64,000 nucleotides of DNA from Bog-756 sp963713625 (GTDB lineage: Bacteria > Actinomycetota > Acidimicrobiia > Acidimicrobiales > RAAP-2). The position numbers and the translations under genes are program-made. The DNA is taken from contig CAVQMN010000008.1 of NCBI GenBank assembly GCA_963713625.1, positions 496,001 through 560,000 on the forward strand. Reading direction: 5' to 3'. How positions within the stretch are numbered: the first letter of the stretch is position 1; each line of letters opens with the position of its first letter. The notes beneath the pieces are model-generated. The model did not search any database, was not told where the DNA came from, and worked only from the letters and a program-made list of their open reading frames with translations. This document shows positions 33,447-41,339 of the stretch, piece after piece.

Positions 33447-34316
33447 TCAGGATGGAGCACCCCGGTAGGGCTCGACGTCGAGCCCGGGGTAACGCAGGGC
33501 CACATCGGCCAGGGTCTGTTCATTCCAATAGGGGTGGCCCGGTGGCGGGAAGCCGAAGAGATCCCGCTCCCGCACCGTGCACTGCGGGATCAATTTGGCC
33601 CATCGCTGGGGAGACTGCTTCGGCCATGCCATCTTCCCACCCCAGGTGGTCCCCCTGGCCTGGAAGTCGGCCAGGATCGAAAACCGTGAGGACCGGGCGC
33701 CGACCAGGTTGGAACCTCGGTGCAGCACATCCGTCCGGTACACGAAGAGGCTCCCGGCGGGCCCGACGACGGGGACCTCGCAGTCGGCCAGCGCGCCGAA
33801 GGCGATGTAGAGAGGGGTGAAGGGCACGTCCTTGCCCAGTTCGTAGGGGACGATCCGGGTGGGGCCGTCGTCTTCGGTGACATCGGACAGGAAGATGAAG
33901 CTGGTCAGTTGCTGGAACTGTCCATCCAGACGCGGGACCACCAAGCTGTGACTGCCGTAGTCACGGTGCAGCGGCTGGTCGTAGTCGGCCGCGCCGGCGT
34001 ACTTGGCCCACAGTTCCACTTTGTACAGATGGAGGTCCACGGTGCCGAGGTAGCGCTCCACGGCATCGACCAGATCAGGGTGGAAGGCCAGGCGATTGAG
34101 ATCCCATGACCGGTAGGGGTACTCCTCGACGCCGGCAAACTGGTCGCCGGCGTATTCGGGAAAGGCGGCCGGATCGGAGAAGTACTCCTCGGGACTCGGG
34201 AAATGCAGACGGAGGGCCTGCTGGGCGGCGCGCAACTCGCCGTCGGACAGAAACCCCTCGACGAACGTGAACCCGCGGTTGCGTACCTCGTCGAGGTTGG
34301 CGTCCGGGACCCGCAC
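33447..34316 (-). CDS. Phytanoyl-CoA dioxygenase (PhyH) family protein
   Basis: The 289-residue protein is a non-heme Fe(II)/2-oxoglutarate-dependent oxygenase. It has DEVRNRGFTFVEGFLSDGEL at the start, the metal ligand pair His and Asp in QPLHRDYGSHS, and the distal His in FVYRTDVLHRGSNLVGARSS with the 2-oxoglutarate Arg shortly after. It hydroxylates an unknown substrate. The frame is open to 34385, but a TAGGAT hexamer seven bases upstream of GTG 34316 sets the start. It is divergent from a Zn-alcohol dehydrogenase. Confidence 0.8.
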   Translation of the reverse strand: MRVPDANLDEVRNRGFTFVEGFLSDGELRAAQQALRLHFPSPEEYFSDPAAFPEYAGDQFAGVEEYPYRSWDLNRLAFHPDLVDAVERYLGTVDLHLYKVELWAKYAGAADYDQPLHRDYGSHSLVVPRLDGQFQQLTSFIFLSDVTEDDGPTRIVPYELGKDVPFTPLYIAFGALADCEVPVVGPAGSLFVYRTDVLHRGSNLVGARSSRFSILADFQARGTTWGGKMAWPKQSPQRWAKLIPQCTVRERDLFGFPPPGHPYWNEQTLADVALRYPGLDVEPYRGAPS

Positions 34317-34323
34317 CGCTCTG

Positions 34324-34329
34324 ATCCTA
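34324..34329 (-). promoter_or_regulatory. Leaderless-type -10 element (TAGGAT)
   Basis: TAGGAT on the minus strand is seven bases from the GTG at 34316, with no SD. Confidence 0.45.
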
Positions 34330-34386
34330 CCGGGACAGAGTGGGGACGCCGATCCGCACACGGCGACCGGGGTCCCCGAAAACACC

Positions 34387-34392
34387 TACGCT
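34387..34392 (+). promoter_or_regulatory. Leaderless-type -10 element (TACGCT)
   Basis: TACGCT is six bases from the GTG at 34399, with no SD. Confidence 0.5.
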
Positions 34393-34398
34393 GACCCG

Positions 34399-35580
34399 GT
34401 GCGCGCCATCCAGTTCGACATGGCAGACCCCGGCTTTCCAGCATCGCTCGTCGATCTGCCCGAGCCCGAGCTCCCCGGTCCCGGGTGGGCCCGGATCCGC
34501 GTGACCGCCGGTGGCATCTGCGGCAGCGACCTCCACCTCTTCGCCCACAACACCGGCCCCTCCCCCGCCCTGGCCTCGATGGGCTCGTTCCCTTTCATCC
34601 TCGGCCACGAGATCGCCGGCCAGGTCATCGAGACAGGGCCGGGTTGCCCGCTTCGGCCAGGAACCCGGGTGGCCGTCGATCCGTGTATTCCCTGCCTGGC
34701 CCGCGGCATCGATCCACCGTGCGCCAACTGTGCGCGTGGGTGGACGTCGTCCTGTCTCAACCTCGACAGCCGGGTGGTGAGCAGCGGGCGCACCCTCGGA
34801 TTCACCTCCGACCTCGGTGGTGGATGGGCCGAGCAGGTCCTGGCCCACACATCGATGCTCCACCCGATACCCGACGCCATCCCCGACCGGGCGGCCTGCC
34901 TCCACGAGCCCGTTTCCATCGCCTGTCACGGTGTCCTGCGCGCCCCGCCCGAGGACGGTGATCCGGTGCTGGTGGTGGGGGCCGGAATCATCGGACTGGC
35001 GTCGGTGGCCGCGCTCAAGGCACTGTTCCCCCGGTGTCAGGTGACGGTGCTGGCCCGCCACGCCCACCAGGCCGGGGCCGCCACGGCCTGCGGTGCCGAT
35101 CATGTGGTGATGACCGACTCCGCCAACGGCCACTACGAAGAGCTGGCCCGGTTGGTCGACGCCCGGGTCATCGGTCGCAAGGCACACGTCATGCTCATGG
35201 GTGGCTTTCCCTACGTGGTGGAGGCAGTCGGCTCTCCGCAGTCGGTGACCGAAGCGCTCCGGGCCGTCGCCCACCGGGGGACTGTCCTGCTGCTCGGCGC
35301 GGCCGGCATCAGTGAGGTCGACCTCACACCCGTCTGGTACAAAGAGGCGGCGTTGGTCGGTTCCATCGACCACACCGTCGATGCCGGATCCGCCCCCGGC
35401 CTGGCCGGGGGCCCCGACCGCCACTCGGTGGATCGGGCCCTCGACGTGCTCGCCGCCGGACTCCTACCCGACGACGTGGTCGTCACGCACGAGTTCCCGT
35501 TGGAGGAGTACCGCCAGGCGGTCGAGACGGCGATCGATCGGAACACGTCACACGCAATCAAGGTCGCCTTCCGCCCTTAG
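34399..35580 (+). CDS. Zinc-dependent alcohol dehydrogenase family protein
   Basis: This 393-residue medium-chain dehydrogenase has zinc-site features: TAGGICGSDLHLFAHN (catalytic Cys), ILGHEIAGQVIETGPG, and a cysteine cluster around DPCIPCLARGIDPPCANC-ARG (structural zinc). The Rossmann motif is VLVVGAGIIGLASVAALKA. It oxidises an alcohol or polyol with NAD(P). GTG 34399 is fixed by the TACGCT hexamer. An SDR gene follows 32 bases later in the same direction, suggesting a two-step oxidation pathway. Confidence 0.85.
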   Translation: MRAIQFDMADPGFPASLVDLPEPELPGPGWARIRVTAGGICGSDLHLFAHNTGPSPALASMGSFPFILGHEIAGQVIETGPGCPLRPGTRVAVDPCIPCLARGIDPPCANCARGWTSSCLNLDSRVVSSGRTLGFTSDLGGGWAEQVLAHTSMLHPIPDAIPDRAACLHEPVSIACHGVLRAPPEDGDPVLVVGAGIIGLASVAALKALFPRCQVTVLARHAHQAGAATACGADHVVMTDSANGHYEELARLVDARVIGRKAHVMLMGGFPYVVEAVGSPQSVTEALRAVAHRGTVLLLGAAGISEVDLTPVWYKEAALVGSIDHTVDAGSAPGLAGGPDRHSVDRALDVLAAGLLPDDVVVTHEFPLEEYRQAVETAIDRNTSHAIKVAFRP

Positions 35581-35612
35581 GGGTAGCCGGGCGACGGGAG
35601 GGACCGCTGACC

Positions 35613-36437
35613 ATGAACGGCCTGGAGGGATCGTGCATCATTGTCACCGGCGCGGCGTCGGGCATCGGGCTGGCATGCACCGCCCGCTTGATCGGCGAGG
35701 GGGCCCGGGTCCTCGGCGCCGACCTGGTCGAGTACCCGGGACGTCCGACTGACCGCTCGGGTGTGCCGGCCACCGAGGAGGCCTGGGAGTTCCACCGGTT
35801 CGACGTGGCCGACGAACGATCGGTGATCGAACTCGTCGGTGCGGCCGTCGACTTCGGGGGCCGGATCGACGGCGTGGTCAACGCGGCCGGGGTGGCGGGT
35901 GGCGGCCCGGTCCACATGCTCCCGAAGGAGGAGTGGGATCGGGTCATCGGGGTCAACCTGACCGGCACGTTCCTGGTGGCCAAGCACGCCATCAACCAGA
36001 TGCTGGTGCAGCCGCCCATCGGGGAGTCAAGGGGTTCCGTCGTCACCGTGGCCAGTATCGAGGGCCTCGAAGGCACGGCCGGCGGGAGTGCCTACAGCGC
36101 GTCGAAAGGTGGGGTCGTCCTGCTCACCAAGAGCATGGCCATCGACTATGCGGGGCGGGGCATCCGGGTGAACGCCGTCTGCCCCGGATTCATCGACACG
36201 CCGATGACCCAACGCGTCTTCGACGGGCCGGGGATGGAGGCGGCCCGTGCCAGCGCCATCGGCGAGCACAAGATCCGCCGGTTCGGTCGGCCCGGGGAGA
36301 TCGCCGCCGCAGCCGCGTTCCTCCTCTCGGATGACGCGTCATTCATCACCGGCCATGCCCTGCCGGTGGATGGTGGGTTCACGGCGGGCCGGGACCACGG
36401 CGTGACCGAGATGCTCGGCCTTTCCGGCCCCGAATGA
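35613..36437 (+). CDS. Short-chain dehydrogenase/reductase
   Basis: The 274-residue SDR has the cofactor motif VTGAASGIGLACTA, NAAGVAGGG, the catalytic Ser in VTVASIEGLEGT and YxxxK in AYSASKGGV. PGFIDTPMTQRVF and the C-terminal DDASFITGHALPVDGGF are classical. It interconverts a hydroxyl and a carbonyl with NAD(P). GGAGGG precedes the ATG. It likely works on the product of the alcohol dehydrogenase upstream; the substrate is unknown. Confidence 0.85.
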   Translation: MNGLEGSCIIVTGAASGIGLACTARLIGEGARVLGADLVEYPGRPTDRSGVPATEEAWEFHRFDVADERSVIELVGAAVDFGGRIDGVVNAAGVAGGGPVHMLPKEEWDRVIGVNLTGTFLVAKHAINQMLVQPPIGESRGSVVTVASIEGLEGTAGGSAYSASKGGVVLLTKSMAIDYAGRGIRVNAVCPGFIDTPMTQRVFDGPGMEAARASAIGEHKIRRFGRPGEIAAAAAFLLSDDASFITGHALPVDGGFTAGRDHGVTEMLGLSGPE

Positions 36438-36447
36438 GATCGAAGTC

Positions 36448-37611
36448 GTGAGCACCCTGCTCTTCGGGATCGGGGTCGTCGTGGTGCTCCTCACCGCGGC
36501 CAGCGTGCTGTTCACCATCGTCCTCCCCCGGGAGCCCCGGGGATTCGAGCGCCTCTCGCTCAGGGTCAACCAGATGGTCCGCCTGGCCTTCGTCGGCCTG
36601 TCCCGCCTGGCCGGCAGTTTTGAAGGCAAGGACGCGCTGCTGGCCCTGACCGCCCCGGTGGCCATCGTGGCGCAGCTGGCCTTTTGGGCTGTCTGCTTCA
36701 TCGTCGGGTATGCCCTCATGCTCGAGGGGACGACCCACAGCCTGACCTCGGCACTGGCCCAGGCCACCGGAGCCGTCTTCACCGTGGGCACCATCAACCT
36801 GCGCGGACAGCCCAACTCGGCGGTGGACATCGCCGCCGGAGCCACCTGGGTGGTGATCGTCGCGCTGCAGATCGCCTACCTTCCCGCCCTCTATCAGGCC
36901 TTCAACCGGAGGGAGAGCCTGGTGGCCATGCTGGAAAGCCGGGCCGGTGTCCCGGCCTGGGGACCCGAGGTGCTGGCCCGTCACCAGCTGGTCGGCATCA
37001 TCGACACCCTTCCCGGGTTCTATGCGTCGTGGGAGGCGTGGTCGGCCGACCTGGCCGAGAGCCACACCACCTACCCGGTCATGCTGCTGTTCCGGTCGCC
37101 CGATCCATGGTTCTCTTGGGCCGTCGGTCTCCTGGCCGTGCTCGACGGCGCGGCCATGCACCTGGCCCTCGCCCCCAGCACGGCCTCTTCCCAAGCGCGT
37201 CTGTGTCTGCGTATGGGATTCACCGCCTTCAACCGCATCGCCAAGGTCCTGCGATGGGAGGTCGACCCCGACCCCGATCCGGAGGGGCCGATCGACCTGA
37301 GCTTCGAGGAGTTCGCAGCCGCGGTGGGCACGTTGGATGACATCGGCTTCCCGATGGAGCGATCCGCCGAAGAGGCATGGCCCGACTTCCGAGGCTGGCG
37401 CGTCAACTACGAGTCGGTGGCCTACCGCCTGTGCGACCGCCTCACCGCTCCCCCCGCCCCCTGGTCGGGGTCCCGCCGCCATCTTCGTTCCGGTGTCGTC
37501 GCTCCGCGGCGTCCACCGCAGCGCGCCCCCGGTGTCCTGGACCAGCACCGCCCGGAGGTGGTCATCCCAGCAGCCGGACGCCGGCGTCGCCACACCTCCC
37601 AGACTCCCTGA
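36448..37611 (+). CDS. Polytopic membrane protein with pore-like motif, 387 aa
   Basis: I do not recognise the family with confidence. Four or so helices fill the first 160 residues (LLFGIGVVVVLLTAASVLFT, LAFWAVCFIVGYALML, WVVIVALQIAYLPALYQAF). Between the second and third is LAQATGAVFTVGTINLRG, whose TVGT resembles the selectivity filter of potassium channels. A large cytoplasmic helical domain (residues 165-340) and a basic, low-complexity tail follow. Start is GTG 36448, ten bases after the SDR stop. A channel or a sensor is possible; neither is established. Confidence 0.6.
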   Translation: MSTLLFGIGVVVVLLTAASVLFTIVLPREPRGFERLSLRVNQMVRLAFVGLSRLAGSFEGKDALLALTAPVAIVAQLAFWAVCFIVGYALMLEGTTHSLTSALAQATGAVFTVGTINLRGQPNSAVDIAAGATWVVIVALQIAYLPALYQAFNRRESLVAMLESRAGVPAWGPEVLARHQLVGIIDTLPGFYASWEAWSADLAESHTTYPVMLLFRSPDPWFSWAVGLLAVLDGAAMHLALAPSTASSQARLCLRMGFTAFNRIAKVLRWEVDPDPDPEGPIDLSFEEFAAAVGTLDDIGFPMERSAEEAWPDFRGWRVNYESVAYRLCDRLTAPPAPWSGSRRHLRSGVVAPRRPPQRAPGVLDQHRPEVVIPAAGRRRRHTSQTP

Positions 37612-37666
37612 TCCCCGGGCGTCCGGCCCGATCCGGGCACCGGCCGAGCGGCTCGCGACCCTGACT

Positions 37667-37680
37667 GCAACAGGTGTTGC
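37667..37680. promoter_or_regulatory. Perfect palindrome GCAACA-GG-TGTTGC
   Basis: This is a six-base-arm perfect inverted repeat immediately upstream of a TACGGT hexamer (37688-37693). It is a plausible operator for an unidentified repressor. Confidence 0.35.
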
Positions 37681-37699
37681 GACCTGCTACGGTCCAACC

Positions 37700-37749
37700 G
37701 CTGCCAGGCCCGTTGAGCCGGTTCCGCCGCCTGCTCCGGGCCTGGCAGC
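37700..37749 (+). ncRNA. Candidate structured leader or small RNA (12-bp perfect stem)
   Basis: GCTGCCAGGCCC (37700-37711) pairs perfectly with GGGCCTGGCAGC (37738-37749) around a 26-base loop. TACGGT at 37688-37693 would start transcription right at the base of this stem. It lies in a 270-base non-coding stretch ahead of the APH-fold kinase gene, so it is either a 5' structured leader or an independent small RNA. Confidence 0.35.
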
Positions 37750-37881
37750 AACTATCCGTGACGAACTGGTGTTTTCGCGGTTCTGACCGTGTGGGTCCAC
37801 GAAGAATCCGGCGTCAGCTCCGTTAACCTCTTGCTCCATGCCTGATCGCGGTTCCCTTCGACCTTCCGTGTCGGCGTTGTC

Positions 37882-38670
37882 GTGACCGAAGGAGAGATCC
37901 CCCTGACCGGCGGCACGCTCAACACGGTCGTCCGCGTCGGAGACAGCGTGCGCCGGCCGACCGGGCCGTGGACACCGACGGTCCAGGCGCTGCTCGGCCA
38001 CATCCGCGACCGGGGGTTCGATCTGGCCCCGGAACCGTTCGGCTACGACGACCTCGGGAGGGAGATGGTCGGATACATTCCCGGCACCACCGTGGGTTGG
38101 TCACTTCCCTGGCCGGAGATGATCCGAGAGGAGGGACTGCTCGCCCAGGTGGGGCAGGCCATCTCCCGCTACCACCGGGCGGTGGCCGATTTCCGGCCGG
38201 CCGGACTCGTCCCGTGGCAGTCCGGTACGGCGGCTCTTCAGCCCTCGGAACTTGTCTGCCACCACGATCTCGCGCCCTACAACGTCGTCGTGGCCGATGG
38301 ACGTCTCGTCGGGATCATCGATTGGGATCTTGCCGGGCCCGGGAGCGCCCTGTCCGACCTGGCCTTCGTGGCCTGGCAGTGGGTTCCTCTCCACGGGCCT
38401 CTGGTGACCAGCCTGCTCGGTTGGGCGGAACCGCCCGACCGGGTCCGAAGGCTGCAGCTGTTGCTCGACGCCTACGGACTGGAGGATCGCGCCGGGTTCA
38501 TCGACCAGGTCGTGGCCAGGGTCGACTACAACCGCGACATCATGATCCGACGGGCGGCTGACGGAAATCAGGCCTACCAACGCCTGATCGATCAGGGCCA
38601 CGTGGCCGGGATGGACGAAGCGTCGGCCTTCCTCGCCGAAGAGGGCCAACACCTGCAGGATCAGCTCTGA
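37882..38670 (+). CDS. APH-fold phosphotransferase
   Basis: The 262-residue kinase of the aminoglycoside/choline phosphotransferase family has the catalytic loop CHHDLAPYNVVV (H-D-x-x-x-x-N) and the metal site GIIDWDLAGPGS (D-x-D). The N lobe is short, with GGTLNTVVRVGDSVRRP. C-terminal helices close the substrate pocket. Members phosphorylate aminoglycosides, choline, homoserine or other hydroxyl compounds; nothing here identifies which. It starts with GTG 37882; GAAGGAG occurs just after, not before, the start, so translation initiation is unclear. Confidence 0.75.
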   Translation: MTEGEIPLTGGTLNTVVRVGDSVRRPTGPWTPTVQALLGHIRDRGFDLAPEPFGYDDLGREMVGYIPGTTVGWSLPWPEMIREEGLLAQVGQAISRYHRAVADFRPAGLVPWQSGTAALQPSELVCHHDLAPYNVVVADGRLVGIIDWDLAGPGSALSDLAFVAWQWVPLHGPLVTSLLGWAEPPDRVRRLQLLLDAYGLEDRAGFIDQVVARVDYNRDIMIRRAADGNQAYQRLIDQGHVAGMDEASAFLAEEGQHLQDQL

Positions 38671-38691
38671 ACCGGTCGGACCCCCTCCCGG

Positions 38692-39252
38692 TCATCTGAC
38701 CGAATCGAACGTCGGGGCCCCTGGTTCCCTGGCGACCCGGGCGGACCGGGCCGTGAAGCTGATGGCGTGGTACCACCCGCACAGCATGGTCAGATCGAGG
38801 AGCTGGCCCTCATCGAACTCCGCCGACAGCTCGTCCCACAGCAGATCGCCGACGTCTCCCTCGTCGTGGAGTGCGTCGACAATGCGGATGAGCAATCGCT
38901 CCCGGTGCGCCGTCCAGCACGGGTCCGAGGCGGCACCGTGGGTCAGGGAACGGACCTGGTGGTCGGTGAGACCGACTCGTTCGGCAAAGACGGCCACATG
39001 GACACCCCATTCGTACTCACACCGACAGCGTGCGCAGGTCCGGTCGATCACGATCTCACGTTCGCGCCTCGACACCGAGAGGTTTCGGCCCAGTTCGTAG
39101 CGGCCCCACTCCCCCATGGCCTCGGCCATCGGAAGGTTCCGCACGAAGGTGCGGAACAACAGGATGGGAGGAACCCCGGGAGGCATCATCGCTTCGAGGC
39201 GCCCGGCGACCTCGGGCGTGAAGGGTGCCTGGACCGGTTCGATTCGGTTCAC
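38692..39252 (-). CDS. Carboxymuconolactone-decarboxylase family protein
   Basis: The 186-residue helical protein has the CMD/AhpD-like signature RTCARCRCEYEWGVHVAVF (C-x-x-C plus E-Y-E-W-x-x-H) and REREIVIDR before it. Members are gamma-carboxymuconolactone decarboxylases or alkylhydroperoxidases; the paired cysteines leave peroxidase activity possible. AAAGGAG is five bases before the GTG at 39252. It diverges from an HxlR regulator across an operator-like repeat, so it is likely the regulated target. Confidence 0.8.
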   Translation of the reverse strand: MNRIEPVQAPFTPEVAGRLEAMMPPGVPPILLFRTFVRNLPMAEAMGEWGRYELGRNLSVSRREREIVIDRTCARCRCEYEWGVHVAVFAERVGLTDHQVRSLTHGAASDPCWTAHRERLLIRIVDALHDEGDVGDLLWDELSAEFDEGQLLDLTMLCGWYHAISFTARSARVAREPGAPTFDSVR

Positions 39253-39304
39253 AAGAGCTCCTTTGTTTTGAATTCCGAAACCACGTCGTGGATGCGGATG
39301 GTAG

Positions 39305-39323
39305 TGTTTCGACTATCGAAACA
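39305..39323. promoter_or_regulatory. Operator TGTTTCG-N5-CGAAACA between CMD and HxlR genes
   Basis: This is a perfect seven-base inverted repeat around ACTAT. A further CCGAAAC half-site lies nearer the CMD gene, and CCACGTCGTGG (another palindrome) is adjacent. HxlR dimers bind such sites; autoregulation and control of the divergent gene are inferred. Confidence 0.6.
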
Positions 39324-39355
39324 TCAAGCCCGAATCACAGAGGCACCAACCGGTC

Positions 39356-39688
39356 ATGACGAGAAGGCTGCGTCCACAACCGGGGCGGCCGGTTCGAGGG
39401 TCGACCACCGGTCGACCGCTCATGGCCGCCCTCGACTTGCTCGGGCGGCGGTGGGCATTACGGATCCTCTGGGAGCTCCGGGACGGGTCGGTGGGAGCCA
39501 GGGCCCTGCGGGAGCGATGCGACGGGATGTCCTCGAGTGTTCTCTACGAGCGGCTGAGGGAGCTGTCCGATGCCGGGCTCGTGACCAAGGGTGACGAGGG
39601 CTACGACCTGACCGAGATGGGTGGTGCACTGGGGTCGGCCCTCCGACCGCTCGATGCGTGGGCCGTGGCGTGGTCGACGCGGGGCTGA
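39356..39688 (+). CDS. HxlR-family transcriptional regulator
   Basis: This is a 110-residue winged-helix protein. The core LLGRRWALRILWELRDG is the family hallmark, followed by the recognition segment SSSVLYERLRELSDAGLV and the wing TKGDEGYDLTEMG. There is no ligand domain and only the MTRRLRPQPGRP basic arm at the N terminus; no cysteine is present, so redox sensing of the YodB type is unlikely. It most likely controls the divergent CMD gene through the inverted repeat at 39305-39323. Confidence 0.85.
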   Translation: MTRRLRPQPGRPVRGSTTGRPLMAALDLLGRRWALRILWELRDGSVGARALRERCDGMSSSVLYERLRELSDAGLVTKGDEGYDLTEMGGALGSALRPLDAWAVAWSTRG

Positions 39689-39820
39689 CGGCGCCACGCC
39701 ATCGACCGATCCTCGGCGGGCTCGGACGGCTCCGTGCGGGCGCAACCGGCGGAATCTGCGGCCGCGGCCGGACCCGGGGTCCCCCGGCCCGACGCGGGCG
39801 TGCCAGACCGCAGAATCCCC

Positions 39821-39826
39821 TACTAT
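39821..39826 (+). promoter_or_regulatory. Leaderless-type -10 element (TACTAT) of tldD
   Basis: TACTAT is seven bases before the GTG at 39834, with no SD. Confidence 0.5.
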
Positions 39827-39833
39827 TCGGCCT

Positions 39834-41339
39834 GTGCCCACCCCCGTCGGTCCCCTCGGTCCTGATCGGCTGGCCGCCGTCCGCGACGCCGTCCTGGGCG
39901 AATCCCAGCGTCTGGGTTGTGCCGATGCCGAGGTGCGGGTGGAGCGGATTCGCTCCCAGCGTGTGAACCTCCGCGACGCACGGCTCGAAGGTGCAGCCGA
40001 CGACACGGAACTCGGCATGGGGGTCCGGGTCGTGGTCGACGGCGCGTTGGGGTTCGCGGCGACGGTGGCCGGCGGTGCCTCCGAGGCCGCCGAACTGGTC
40101 GGTGCGGCGGTCGAGGCCGCCCGGGTCATCGCCGCCGCCGGGGGCCGACCGGTGGAGCTGGCGCCGGAGGCCGGTCACGGCATTGTCGAATGGGTCGCTC
40201 CCCATGCCATCGATCCGGTCTCCGTTCCGTTGGCCGACAAGGTCGAGCTGCTGGCGGAGTGGAGTCGCGGGCTGTTGGCCGCTGATTCCGTCCACCACGT
40301 CACCGCCGAGGTCCTGGCCGTCACCGAGGACAAGTACTACGCCGACCTGTCCGGGACCGAAGCCACCCAACGGCGGGTCCGGGTCCACCCAGTCGTCGAG
40401 GCGGTCGCCCTGGACGACGAGGGCGGCTTCGAGACCATGCGGACCGTCGCACCACCGGCCGGTCGGGGCTGGGAGTACCTGTTGGGCGAGGGATGGGACT
40501 GGAATGCCGAGCTCGGATCGATCCCGGACCTGCTGGCCGAAAAAGTCCGATCTCCGTCAGTCGAGGCGGACCGCTACGACCTGGTGATCGATCCGACCAA
40601 CCTCTGGCTCACCATCCACGAGTCGATCGGGCATGCCACGGAGTTGGACCGGGCCATGGGATACGAGGCGGCCTATGCCGGCACGTCGTTCGCCACCTTC
40701 GACCAGCTGGGAACGTTGCGCTACGGCTCCGACGTCATGAACGTCACCGGCGATCGGACCACTCCTCACGGGTTGGCCACCGTGGCCATCGACGACGAGG
40801 GTGTGCGCGGACAGTCCTTCGACCTCATCCGTGAAGGCACGTTGAGCGGCTACCAGCTCGACCGGACCATGGCCGCGATGAGCGGGCTCGGCCCCTCCAA
40901 CGGCTGTGCCTTCGCCGATTCGCCGCTGCACATCCCCATCCAACGCATGGCCAACGTCTCGCTGCAGCCGGCCGACGGAGTTGGACCGACCACCGAGGAC
41001 CTCATCGGCGGCGTCGAACGGGGTATCTACATCGTGGGTGACAAGAGCTGGTCGATCGATATGCAGCGTTACAACTTCCAATTCACCGGACAGCGGTTCT
41101 TCAGCATCGAAGGAGGACGGGTGACGGGACAGCTCCGCGACGTCGCCTACCAGGCCACCACCACCGAATTCTGGGGCTCGATGGAGGCGGTGGGCGGTCG
41201 TTCGACCTACCTGCTGGGCGGCGCGTTCAATTGCGGGAAGGGTCAGCCCGGTCAAGTGGCCCCGGTGTCCCACGGCTGTCCCTCCGTGCTGATCCGCGGG
41301 GTCCGGGTCCTCAACGCCCGCCAGGAGTCCGGTCGGTGA
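39834..41339 (+). CDS. tldD: Metallopeptidase TldD
   Basis: This is the catalytic subunit of the TldD/TldE protease, which trims unstructured peptides such as microcin precursors or antitoxins. The 501-residue protein has the zinc motif HESIGHATELD (HExxxH) and the downstream Cys-containing end NCGKGQPGQVAPVSHGCP that supplies the third ligand. The start at GTG 39834 is set by TACTAT seven bases upstream. The stop overlaps the tldE GTG (GTGA). No peptide-precursor gene adjoins the pair. Confidence 0.9.
   Translation: MPTPVGPLGPDRLAAVRDAVLGESQRLGCADAEVRVERIRSQRVNLRDARLEGAADDTELGMGVRVVVDGALGFAATVAGGASEAAELVGAAVEAARVIAAAGGRPVELAPEAGHGIVEWVAPHAIDPVSVPLADKVELLAEWSRGLLAADSVHHVTAEVLAVTEDKYYADLSGTEATQRRVRVHPVVEAVALDDEGGFETMRTVAPPAGRGWEYLLGEGWDWNAELGSIPDLLAEKVRSPSVEADRYDLVIDPTNLWLTIHESIGHATELDRAMGYEAAYAGTSFATFDQLGTLRYGSDVMNVTGDRTTPHGLATVAIDDEGVRGQSFDLIREGTLSGYQLDRTMAAMSGLGPSNGCAFADSPLHIPIQRMANVSLQPADGVGPTTEDLIGGVERGIYIVGDKSWSIDMQRYNFQFTGQRFFSIEGGRVTGQLRDVAYQATTTEFWGSMEAVGGRSTYLLGGAFNCGKGQPGQVAPVSHGCPSVLIRGVRVLNARQESGR

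Noticed and set aside
37687..38001. 104-codon minus-strand frame opposite the APH gene leader
   Set aside because: Its second half is antisense to the kinase coding region; composition is Asp/Arg/Gly filler and there is no SD.
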